DNA of 14,592 nucleotides from Cylindrotheca closterium (lineage: Eukaryota > Bacillariophyta > Bacillariophyceae > Bacillariales > Bacillariaceae), in assembly GCA_933822405.4 (NCBI GenBank), contig CAKOGP040001890.1, forward strand, positions 1 to 14,592, read 5' to 3'. This document shows, one piece after another, positions 1-6,847 of this stretch. A model generated the notes under the pieces. It did no database searches. It was not told where the DNA came from and saw only the letters and a program-made list of their open reading frames with translations. Made by a program: the position numbers and the translations under genes. Within the stretch, counting starts at the first letter, position 1, and each line of letters opens with the position of its first letter.

Positions 1-127
1 TTGCGTCCGGCATACTTGCGGCGAATCCCGACATCACGATCAAAGTCCGATCGTACGTGTCGAAAACTTTGTACTTGAATAGTTTCTTTTTGGAACGTAA
101 AAACTCATATTTCGTCATATCCCAACA
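1..127 (-). repeat. LTR-like repeat, 5' part, cut by window edge
   Basis: Read on the minus strand, this starts TGTTGGGATATGACG and matches the first ~127 nt of the longer repeats at 881-1372, 6257-6765 and 12487-12962, with a few substitutions. It lies downstream of the minus-strand RT remnant, where the 3' LTR of such an element would sit, but the rest is outside the window, so a second LTR and a solo repeat cannot be told apart. The short reading frame carried by the other copies is open here too, as far as it is visible. Confidence 0.7.
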
Positions 128-178
128 TCTGAGCGCTAAAGGCACTCACGATAGAGCACATTTTGCTTTATTCTAACA
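128..178 (+). repeat. 51-bp 3' end of the LTR-like repeat, inverted against its neighbour
   Basis: This matches the last ~51 nt of the LTR-like repeat (TCTGAGCGCTAAAGG to TTCTAACA), in plus orientation. It directly abuts the minus-oriented 5' end of another copy at 127, so the two repeat ends meet in inverted orientation with no spacer. After AACATT the similarity stops, and the sequence continues into the minus-strand RT remnant. It may be a scar of nested insertion or of aberrant reverse transcription. Confidence 0.7.
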
Positions 179-872
179 TTGATCTTTAACCAAGCAGCTT
201 GTAGTTGTTGCATCACTTCTTGGAGAACAGGCCAACATTGTCATTATAAATTTCAAAACCTTTTTCTTTTAGGTTGCGTAGAGTTTTTTTGATGTAGTAC
301 TGGGCAAAATCAGGAGCCGGTTTCAATCCCATTGCCATCTGGGTGTGTTGGTACAAACCGTACTAGGTATTGATCACAAAGGTTTTTTGCTCGGCTCATC
401 CAATTCAAAAGAATAATACATCATTGTGAGATCAAGTTTTGTGAAATACTTGCAGCCAGAACGACGGGCAACAATATCATCAATCAAAGGGAAGGGGTAT
501 ACTTTACGCTTGACATTCTTGTTCAGCTGTCGGAGATCGCTGATCCAACGCACCCTACCGTCCTTCTTTGGAATGATGAATGTTAGCGACGCCCATTCTG
601 ACAGGCCTGGTGATTCAAGGACTCCAATCTCTTGTAGATGTTTCAATTATTTGAGGAATGCAGGTTCATGTTGCTTTGGCACCAAACACGCTTTTGAAAA
701 CACAGGTTGCTCATTCTCAACGAGCTCCAAGTGAACCTTCTCATGGTTGTGATGGCCTAGTTGACCATCAAAAATCTTGTCTGTATTCTTCAAGGCTTGA
801 GCCAAAATTTGTCACTCCTTTGTAGATAAGGCAGTGCTGTTCTAGACGTATTTTTGTTTTGTTGCCTTTTTT
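179..872 (-). pseudogene. Ty3/gypsy-type reverse transcriptase fragment, decayed
   Basis: Reading right to left, the order is: a pol linker (872-812, with ALSTKE then a TGA at 814-812); an RT N-terminal stretch (QALKNTDKIFDG); an in-frame TAA at 649-647; then the RT fingers and palm with SEWASLTFIIPKKDGRVRW, SDLRQLNK and FTKLDLTMMYY. That order is typical of Ty3/gypsy pol. After a stop at 376-374 the frame shifts, and further RT pieces are readable: MGLKPAPDFAQ (~340-300) and a catalytic-box relic EIYNDNVGLFS (~255-220). The family motif is Y-x-D-D. Here the second Asp is Asn, so the active site is lost in addition to the stops. RNase H and integrase are absent. Family assignment is strong; the element is clearly dead. 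Confidence 0.85.
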
Positions 873-880
873 GATTGAAT

Positions 881-1372
881 GTTAGAATAAAGCAAAATGT
901 GCTCAATTGTGAGTGCCTTTAGCGCTCAGAACAAACTCACTGTAATCTAAATTTGTAGTCGACTATACAACACTTTCACGACAATAGTTCTCCTGTGTTA
1001 GGTATACTTTGAGTGAAATTGTTCCTATTTGATTCATGTTTGGCTTGAACAAAAAAGTGAGTTGAACGATTTTCCCCTGGAGAATCCCTTGTTTACAGAA
1101 CTCGATTCAACTTCTACAAGGATTCTGTGTTGAATATAGTACTTTGGGACATCTTGATTTTTCCCTGCTGCGTTGTATACAACATCAATATCTCACTTGC
1201 ATATGGTCATTCCCTTTTTGTGTGGATATAGATTGTCTGACAGACTTGCGTCCGGCATACTTGCGTCGAATCCTGACATTACGATCAAAGTCCGATCGAA
1301 CGTGTCAAAAACTTTGTACTTGAATAGTTTCTTTTTGGAACGTAAAAACTCATATTTCGTCATATCCCAACA
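881..1372 (-). repeat. LTR-like repeat, full length (minus orientation)
   Basis: This is a ~492-bp repeat running TGTTGGGATATGACG (at 1372) to CTTTATTCTAACA (at 881), with TG...CA ends and imperfect inverted termini (TGTTGGGATA against TGTTAGAATA). It matches 6257-6765 and 12487-12962 over its whole length with substitutions and small indels. It interrupts the gypsy-type pol between the protease and RT parts. If the left end is placed 8 nt further out (873, still ending CA), the insertion is flanked by CTTTTT (867-872) and CTTTTG (1373-1378), a 6-bp target duplication with one mismatch. It could be a solo LTR, or the 5' LTR of an internally deleted element ending at 127. Confidence 0.75.
1193..1372 (-). 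CDS. Short open frame inside the LTR-like repeat (59 codons plus stop)
   Basis: From the first base of the repeat a frame stays open for 59 codons, CWDMTKYEFLRSKK ... PHKKGMTICK, then stops. The same frame is open in the copies at 6257 and 12487, and in the visible part of 1-127. It has no ATG at the repeat edge. The first Met is the fourth codon, so it would either start there or be read through from flanking sequence. It is rich in Lys, Asp and aromatic residues, and no family is recognised. It may be a conserved LTR-borne peptide, the tail of an element protein, or chance. Confidence 0.3.
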   Translation of the reverse strand, partial: CWDMTKYEFLRSKKKLFKYKVFDTFDRTLIVMSGFDASMPDASLSDNLYPHKKGMTICK

Positions 1373-1962
1373 CTTTTGCTTTTCAGCAACTTCAGCACCT
1401 GAAGTAGCTTCATATTTTGTGTCCATCACCATTATCATCATTGTATATATCCAGAACATCGCAATCCAATGCCATTGAGTAGTTTATGTGGTTTTGCCAA
1501 TGATCTGGAGTCTTCACTGGAATGAACTTGTCTATCCATTTGACTTGTCCGTTTGTAAATTGGATATCCAAGCACCTTTTGTGTAGAAGGTCGCGTCCGA
1601 TGATGATGGCAAATCAAAGACATCACCTTGACACCGTTGATACCTGCAATTCTGTGGTGTTTGTCAAATTTGGGAAAGGCTCTGTCCTGCAATTTGACAC
1701 ATTTGTCAGAAACAAAATTACCAGCAACAGTAGTGCACTTCTTTGCATTTTGTATACTTTGTACCTTAGCATTTTTAGGAATCGCCCTTGCATTGATCAT
1801 TGTCTGTGATCCTCCTGAATCAAATAATACTCGTAAAACTCTTCCACTTTCAATTCCTCCAATTTTTCTCATCAAATACTCCATAGAATTTACGTCTTGT
1901 TTTGCCATAGGTATACGAAGAAAAGAATCATTCAAAAGAAACTCCTTTTCATCTTTAGTCAT
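1373..1962 (-). pseudogene. Retropepsin and protease-RT linker of a gypsy-type Pol, frameshifted
   Basis: Reading right to left, a retroviral-type aspartic protease is visible. The active-site loop is VLFDSGGSQTMI (Asp-Ser-Gly, ~1835-1800), followed by VAGNFVSDKCVKLQDRAFPK and FDKHHRIAGING. Near 1625-1630 the frame shifts. In the new frame IIIGRDLLHKRCLDIQFTNG and WIDKFIP follow, matching the C-terminal I-x-G-R-D part of retropepsins, then an acidic linker ending AEVAEKQK at the LTR-like insertion (1372). It continues logically into the RT part at 872-179, so both are halves of one pol gene. The frameshift and the insertion make it non-functional. It is upstream of RT in the usual PR-RT order. 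Confidence 0.8.
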
Positions 1963-2016
1963 GGGACCATCTTCATATGAGTCCTTTGCTCTCTAGTTGT
2001 ACTACCAGGTTCGTCA

Positions 2017-2972
2017 TTACCCGGCTTTTTTGTGCGGTCCGTATTGCGGTTGCTTGCAGCACATGGGGGGAATGGTACCTGTGTCGATGTTGAATTTGTA
2101 ACCTAGGATGTATTTTTGCATCCCTTCCTTGGCAAAGACATCACAGTATTCCTTCAAGATTGCGTCAAATATGGGCTGCCATTTGCTCGGCAGTCTCTGT
2201 ATTGCACCTGTGACACGAGTTCCTCCAAGTGTTTGTCTGCATTCCATTCGATAATGTCTGTACGCCTTTCCACTGATGCTTTTTTTATTACTGTCTTTCC
2301 GTGTTCTTTGAACATCCAATCGTGGGTTGCAGGACTGTCAAAGTCCGCCTCCGGTTCTTCATACACGTTTTTCACTTGCGCTCGCCAAATCCGCTTTGGG
2401 ACTTTGAATGGCTTTGTCCCATCCGGAAATTGTCCCCATTTGGCAATCATTTGTTCTTCCTCGGTTGCTGATGTTGCTGCAAACGTTTGATATGCCGCTT
2501 CCTCTATGGTCATGATCATTGGGTGGGCAATGGGAGAGAACCCTTGCGTTCTGCTGATCTGTTTGTCGTATCCTGCTTCCAGCACTCTTTGGAGGAAGTC
2601 TGTTGGATTTCTCTGTCAAAGGTTCTCGTCTGTGGTGTCAAATCTGACCGATAATACTTTGTGATCCAATGCTTGGTTCCATTCCACATGTTCCGTTGGG
2701 AGAAGTCTCGGGCATTCCAATGTGAGGTCAAATTCTTTGTTGAAGAAGTTGGAAATGGCTGCGTTTCTGTAGAATTGAGCTACCAGCTTGGCTTTTAGGA
2801 TGAATGGTAATCCATAAAGGGTGTTGATCGGAAGGTCGCCTGTCAGTCCTATCATCAAAATGTGATTCTTGCCCTGTCTGTTTTCAAAAGGAATGAAGTA
2901 CTCAATCATACAGAAAAAAATGTACTCATATTTTTTTGATACATCAGAACTTTTTCCTACGAGAGACGCCAC
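2017..2972 (-). pseudogene. Second retroelement Pol fragment (protease end to RT N-terminus), other lineage
   Basis: From about 2914 down to 2619 the frame reads MIEYFIPFENRQGKNHILM and GLTGDLPINTLYGLPFILKA, then TLECPRLLPTEHVE. This resembles the C-terminal part of retropepsin-like proteases of diatom retroelements (from memory). An in-frame TGA at 2618-2616 is followed in the same frame by NPTDFLQRVLEAGYDKQ and a long spacer to about 2215. There the frame shifts into SKWQPIFDAILKEYCDVFAK, YKFNIDTGTIPPMCCKQPQ and YGPHKK, the region just before the RT domain in gypsy-type pols. The RT itself is missing: a stop lies at 2019-2017, and the PR fragment of the other element begins soon after. The sequence is unlike the RT leader at 872-650, so this is a separate lineage. 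Confidence 0.7.
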
Positions 2973-3270
2973 AGGGCTATTGTACCAGAGTTATTTTGAA
3001 ACACTGTTGAAAATTTCCTTAAGTAATTCATTTAATGAAACTATTTGTGGTACTACTATGTCATAGGAACTCATGTAGAGAGACTTGGTGGTTAAGATTC
3101 ATGTATGTAGAATTCCTACAAATATTCAATTTTTTCTAATTTTTCCAACAAGACTCGTTCGGAATTTTCGGGACTCTAAATGGGGAATCAAAATTCCAGG
3201 GGATTTGCGATTTTGACTCATCTCCCCTTCCTTCGCTAGCCAATATCTGCATTCACCACATCATTCAACA
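2973..3270. other. Intergenic, no gene seen
   Basis: This is an AT-rich stretch between the minus-strand pol remnant and the plus-strand gene. Reading frames here are short and show no family features. Nothing beyond the promoter-proximal elements listed separately is supported. Confidence 0.5.
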
Positions 3271-3276
3271 GTTTCA

Positions 3277-3310
3277 ACGCGCGCGAAAAACGCGAAAAAC
3301 GCTATTATAA
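3277..3310 (+). promoter_or_regulatory. Putative core promoter: E2F-like GCGCGAAA repeats and TATA-like box
   Basis: About 60-90 nt upstream of the ATG at 3368 are two closely spaced CGCGAAAAA units (from ~3282 and 3291). On the other strand the first reads TTTCGCGC, an exact match to the E2F/DP consensus TTTSSCGC. They are followed at 3303-3310 by TATTATAA, a TATA-like box 58 nt before the start codon. The spacing fits a short algal 5' leader. Function is inferred from motif and position only. Confidence 0.35.
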
Positions 3311-3367
3311 CCCCTCATGTGTTCCTGAGCCACCCCCACATAAAAAGAAGCTGCAGACGAAGCGGTT

Positions 3368-4591
3368 ATGTGCAAACAGTTCTTCGTTCTGTCGATCAGT
3401 GTTGGTATACTTTCAGTATATCAAATTGCCGTCTACTATGTGTACAGAGAAGGAAGTCTTTGGTCTACAGCCGATGATCTTGAAGCGATGAATCAACCCG
3501 CTTTCAAGGTTGGAAGCAGAACTGTACAATCAAATCATTTTGACAATGGTGACGATGCATTTTCTTCTTGTCTCAAGTCATTTCATAATAATTTTCTGAT
3601 TCCCTTACAACGTTTCAATCATGAGAATAGAAACAGTGATAACCCTGTTCGTGTTACACTAGTATCCGAATTCTATGCGCACTTTAGAATGAATGCTACA
3701 ATGTCAAATATAACGCTTGACGTTCGCAACGATATGCATAGACGACAAACTGTCAAAGATAACATCCATGATAACGCAGAGCATGCTCGATTTGTCTTTC
3801 TTGTGAGTGGCGAAGGAAGTACCAGCACATTCGACGCCATGCAAATGTCATACCAAACTTTAAAGAATATTCTAGCGAAGGTCCCAATTGAAATCGATGC
3901 GGAAATTCTTTTCGCACCCGGTGGGGTAACCTATCGTCACTTGTTCGCAGCAGCTATGCGCTTTGAGGAAGCATTTTTGGTATATAACTCCGACATTGCC
4001 GTTGGCAATTTGTCTTTGCTTTTGGACTCTTGCGGCCCCAACTTGGATTTCGGCGCTTTGGTGGGATCTAGGACGGACACCTTTCGCCATGCTAATGCGA
4101 CAAAGCCTACTTGCTTTGAATACATGAATATGGGAAGCTTTGACATATTCATGACTAATAGAAAAGGTTTGCTTGTCAAAGGAGACAGCAAATGCAGCTT
4201 TTTGAATAACTTGCGCTTTCCTCAGTACTATTGGGGCGCCGAGAATGTGGTCGCTTTTTTGTTATCTACACGAAAGAGGGTAGCCAACATATGCTCCCGT
4301 TGGATTTTCCGGCATATGCACGAGTCTAAGACACTTGACGTACAACGAGGACCAAGAAGCAGGGACCGACCTAATCGAATTCGCATCAATCATCAGCATA
4401 ATGATTGGGGTGGAGTTGAGACATGGATGCAGAACCTAAGTGATACCTGCAATTTAGATCTTCTTCCGCCAACTGAAGAAGGAAACTTCACAAAGCCAAA
4501 TGTAAAGTGGAACAGGTGGAAAAGAACAAAAGAACAAAAGCTCATTTTAGCTGAAACATTTGAAAAGTTAAAAGCAAAACAACTGGCTTGA
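3368..4591 (+). CDS. Putative type II membrane glycosyltransferase-like protein
   Basis: This 407-residue single-exon frame has no internal stops and is the only apparently intact gene here. Residues 5-25 (FFVLSISVGILSVYQIAVYY) form one hydrophobic segment after a short N-terminus, the shape of a type II Golgi signal anchor. N-x-S/T sites in the lumenal part include N109, N114, N214 and N243. Motifs are laid out as in GT-A-fold nucleotide-sugar transferases: VYNSDI (205-210, in the place of a DxD metal site), GSFDIFM (256-262), YYWGAENVVAFLL (287-299) and HMHES (316-320). Related proteins, recalled from memory, carry NaDI ... SxDxWIF ... GxDN ... HxHxS. The C-terminus is basic and helical (WNRWKRTKEQK). 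The ATG at 3368 is the first in frame after the TATA-like box. Donor and acceptor sugars cannot be told. The putative DxD reads N-S-D, so an inactive or divergent enzyme is possible. Confidence 0.65.
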   Translation: MCKQFFVLSISVGILSVYQIAVYYVYREGSLWSTADDLEAMNQPAFKVGSRTVQSNHFDNGDDAFSSCLKSFHNNFLIPLQRFNHENRNSDNPVRVTLVSEFYAHFRMNATMSNITLDVRNDMHRRQTVKDNIHDNAEHARFVFLVSGEGSTSTFDAMQMSYQTLKNILAKVPIEIDAEILFAPGGVTYRHLFAAAMRFEEAFLVYNSDIAVGNLSLLLDSCGPNLDFGALVGSRTDTFRHANATKPTCFEYMNMGSFDIFMTNRKGLLVKGDSKCSFLNNLRFPQYYWGAENVVAFLLSTRKRVANICSRWIFRHMHESKTLDVQRGPRSRDRPNRIRINHQHNDWGGVETWMQNLSDTCNLDLLPPTEEGNFTKPNVKWNRWKRTKEQKLILAETFEKLKAKQLA

Positions 4592-4915
4592 AACAGGTGA
4601 AGAAACTAAAGATTTTTGGTAGATGTGGATTCTCATTTCAGATCTTTTCAGCAAACTAATGTTTGGGTGACTCTTATTTTGACTTGTTCTGGTGAGATGA
4701 TACAAAGTTATAAAACCAGACTGCAAATGTGCATGAACATAACTATTACACTGCCATTTATCTTCAGTTGACCAATCCTTTCTGGGGATTGTGGTACTTT
4801 TATCAACAGTTTTGGTTGCCTCATTGTCTCCCATAGTATGGTATATCATTGAGTACATTCTTTGTGAGAATTGGCCAGCTGCAACATGTGAAGTAGATTC
4901 ACACTATACTTCTAC

Positions 4916-4958
4916 ACTGCTAATCGTCAACTGTGTACCATACAAGCAAAAGCGCCTC
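4916..4958 (-). repeat. Partial copy of tRNA-like repeat
   Basis: This 43-nt stretch matches 5228-5270 with one mismatch. A weaker match of about two thirds continues over the next ~24 nt (GGCCG and GAGTTC-type blocks). It corresponds to the 5' half (D-arm side and anticodon-like part) of the tRNA-like sequence and lacks the T-arm. Two copies 312 bp apart suggest a dispersed or duplicated element rather than a tRNA gene. Confidence 0.5.
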
Positions 4959-5188
4959 TAACGTGCGGCCGAGGAGTTCCACAGTATATCAATATCCTGA
5001 CCTCCCACCATACACCTATCCCCATCAGTGAGGGTGTTTGTAATAGACATTGATACCTATAGGTGAAACTGTAGCTCTTGGGGCTATACGTGGGAACATT
5101 GCCACTGCTGTGATTTCCACAGACCTACATGACATTCCTGACCTAAGGAATTGGGATATTGAGTATTGTATGGGCAGAAGAACACTCA

Positions 5189-5270
5189 GGGTAGCCGAGA
5201 CTCGAACTTGAGACCTCTGGCTATGCGACTGTTAATCGTCAACTGTGTACCATACAAGCAAAAGCGCCTC
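5189..5270 (-). repeat. tRNA-like sequence: tRNA pseudogene or SINE head
   Basis: On the minus strand a D-arm-like TTGCTTGTATGGTACA is followed by an anticodon-arm-like GACGATTAACAGTCGC, then GAGGTCTCAAGTTCGAGTCT. The last block resembles a T-arm and the pol III B box (GGTTCGANTCC, about 9 of 11). The expected acceptor stem does not pair (5' GAGGCGC against 3' CTACCCT), and the anticodon stem has a bulge. It therefore looks like a decayed tRNA or the tRNA-derived part of a SINE rather than a working tRNA gene. Confidence 0.35.
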
Positions 5271-5400
5271 CCATGCACGGCCAAGCAGTTCTACTGCATA
5301 TTTGAACATCCCACAATTGAAAATGAACACCAAAAATTAATACACTAGTCGGACAGTAGAGTACCACTGCAAGAGAGCTGCTGTAAAAGAACAAATGTCT

Positions 5401-5426
5401 GCATTGTGACAGAATTGTCACAATGC
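5401..5426. repeat. Perfect hairpin, 11-bp stem and 4-nt loop
   Basis: GCATTGTGACA and TGTCACAATGC are exact reverse complements separated by GAAT. There is no T-run behind it and no gene close upstream, so a terminator role is not supported. It shares the TTGTGA/TCACAA theme of the repeats at 5588-5738. Confidence 0.7.
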
Positions 5427-5587
5427 TGCAAGTAAGAGACGAGTGGAATGGTTTTAGAATGGGCTGCCTGCTGGAACCTGACACTGCTTGGTTCTGCAAA
5501 TTCCGGGGACATGCCAAAAAAAACCTGTCGATGATTTTTTAAGTAAAAAATGGCACTCCGCCAGCCTGCGCAAAAGGCCTCAGTTCC
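5427..5587. other. Non-coding, nothing recognised
   Basis: No family-like reading frame and no clear repeat. A short A-run lies near 5517-5524. Confidence 0.4.
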
Positions 5588-5738
5588 CTGTCAATGGTTG
5601 TGAAGACAGCAAAAACTCTGTCAATGATTGTGAAACAAGAAAAGAACTCTGTCAATAATTGTGATAGTGAGAGTATAAGTAATACTTAAAGATTTCCACA
5701 ATAAAAAGAGAATTCCAAATGTTCACAATCATTGACAG
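5588..5738. repeat. Three direct and one inverted copy of a 17-bp motif
   Basis: CTGTCAATGATTGTGAA occurs at 5618-5634. Variants with one or two changes lie at 5588-5604 and 5649-5665 (spacing 30 and 31 bp), and an exact inverted copy at 5722-5738. The inverted pair can form a long-looped hairpin. The regular spacing of about three helical turns could suit a DNA-binding protein, or the block may be the end of a decayed transposon. No gene function is implied. Confidence 0.65.
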
Positions 5739-5864
5739 ATTTGTTAGAAGTAAGCGATCCACTGCCGGCTGCAATCTGTTGGATATATTTAAGGACATAT
5801 TTGGAGAAACGAGAAAAAGAGAATACATGTGATAGAGAAATGATGTTGACTGGTAGGACTAAAC
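5739..5864. other. Short non-coding gap before decayed frame
   Basis: Purine-rich non-coding sequence with no repeat or gene recognised. Confidence 0.3.
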
Positions 5865-6256
5865 ATGAAGACTGATGCGACTAAAAATATCACGCATGGC
5901 GAGTCAGAAAACAGATCATATTTCTATGGAAATCATCCTGTTGATGATGTAAGAAAGCAAAATTCAAGCAAGAACCAAAGTTGGATACTACTCAAAGTAC
6001 CAACCACAGTGGAAGGTGAACGGATAAGCACAATGGAAATAAGAGTGGCAATGGTAGCCAGAAAGAGAAGAAGTTTCATCCTCTGACTAGAGGAAACATT
6101 CCCAAATTCTGCTCTGATGAAGTAAAGAAGACATTGGTGATTAAAATGTCAATGACAAAGAAGGATCATATTGATGACATGATTCAAAGTGTACGAACCT
6201 TGAAGTTGTTCAATATTGAAAGTGTGAAGCCAACATTGGTATTGGTAACTGATGAC
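5865..6256 (+). pseudogene. Unrecognised decayed reading frame, broken off by the LTR-like repeat
   Basis: An ATG frame from 5865 to 6086 and a second frame entering near 6026 and running into the repeat at 6257 overlap. They look like one coding region with a frameshift. The second frame reads KHNGNKSGNGSQKEKKFHPL, then IKMSMTKKDHIDDMIQSVR and FNIESVKPTLVLVTDD, a plausible basic, polar N-terminal part followed by a compact domain. I recognise no family. Given the neighbours it may be another retroelement fragment. It stays open across the repeat boundary into the repeat's own short frame, ending at 6436. Confidence 0.35.
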
Positions 6257-6436
6257 TGTTGGGATATGACAAAATATGAGTTTTTACGTTCCAAAAAGAA
6301 ACTATTCAAATACGAAGTTTTCGGCATGTATGATCGGACTTTGATAGTGCTGTCGGGATTCGATGCAAGTATGCCGGACGCAAGTCTGTCAGACAATCTA
6401 CATCCACACAAAAAGGGAATGACCCTATACAAGTGA
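6257..6436 (+). CDS. Short open frame inside LTR-like repeat (59 codons plus stop)
   Basis: Same frame as at 1193-1372 (minus) and 12487-12666. It starts at the repeat boundary with CWDMTKYEFLRSKK and ends HPHKKGMTLYK. Between this copy and the one at 12487 I count six synonymous and seven amino-acid-changing codons, with no stop or indel. No family is recognised. Here it is continuous with the upstream frame from ~6026. Confidence 0.3.
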   Translation, partial: CWDMTKYEFLRSKKKLFKYEVFGMYDRTLIVLSGFDASMPDASLSDNLHPHKKGMTLYK

Positions 6437-6765
6437 GATATCGATGTTGTGTACAACGCAGTAGGGAATAATGCAAGATGTCCCAAAGTACTGCATCCAA
6501 CACAGAATTGTCGTAGAGGTCGAATCAAGTTCTGTAAACAAGGGATTTTCCAAGGGAAAATCGTTGAACTTACTTTTGTGATTGAATCATCAATTCAAGC
6601 CAAACATTAATCAAATAGGAACAATTTCACTCAAAAGTATACCTAGACACAGGAGAACTATTGTCGTGAAAGTGTTGTACAATCGATTACAAATTTAGAT
6701 TGCAGAGAGTTTGTTCTGAGCGCTAAAGGCACTCACAATAGAGCACATTTTGCTTTATTCTAACA
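6257..6765 (+). repeat. LTR-like repeat, copy at left of the large duplication
   Basis: This 509-bp copy has TGTTGGGATATGAC and TTCTAACA ends. It matches 12487-12962 (476 bp), from which it differs by about 19 substitutions in the first ~270 nt, a 32-nt segment (in the TAAACAAGGG region) and one A missing from the other copy, and only about two substitutions in the last ~230 nt. No primer-binding site complementary to a tRNA was recognised after it, and no polypurine tract before it. It may be an LTR whose element has been rearranged. Confidence 0.75.
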
Positions 6766-6773
6766 TTCAATCA

Positions 6774-6833
6774 CAAAAGGCAACAAAACAAATTTACGTC
6801 AAGAACAGCACTGCCTTATCTACAAAGGAGTGA
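6774..6833 (+). repeat. 60-bp pol linker fragment behind the LTR-like repeat
   Basis: This segment is nearly the same as the minus-strand linker at 872-812 that leads into the RT fragment. Read in that frame it gives KQIYVKNSTALSTKE and then the same TGA. Here it is followed by Gag-like sequence, not RT. It therefore looks like pol coding DNA carried along with the repeat rather than a true untranslated leader. Confidence 0.7.
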
Positions 6834-6847
6834 GTGATTCGTTGACA

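Larger units (their letters stand above)
4592..5400. other. Non-coding stretch downstream of the glycosyltransferase-like gene
   Basis: No convincing reading frame was found. It contains two copies of a tRNA-like repeat (4916-4958 and 5189-5270, listed separately). No clear polyadenylation signal is evident after the stop at 4591. Confidence 0.5.

Noticed and set aside
426..734. Plus-strand 102-codon frame
   Set aside because: It is antisense to the RT fragment, which has clear family motifs on the minus strand.
3872..4191. Two minus-strand frames inside the 407-residue gene
   Set aside because: They are antisense shadows of the plus-strand coding sequence.
4568..4858. Minus-strand 96-codon frame overlapping the end of the glycosyltransferase-like gene
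   Set aside because: It partly shadows the real gene and shows no protein family signature.
5189..5270. Functional tRNA gene (anticodon AAC on minus, or GTT on plus)
   Set aside because: The acceptor stem does not pair, the anticodon stem is bulged, and the plus-strand reading would place the T-arm on the wrong side.
5239..5517. Minus-strand 92-codon frame rich in Ser and Cys
   Set aside because: It crosses the tRNA-like repeat and the hairpin, and its composition looks like random non-coding translation.
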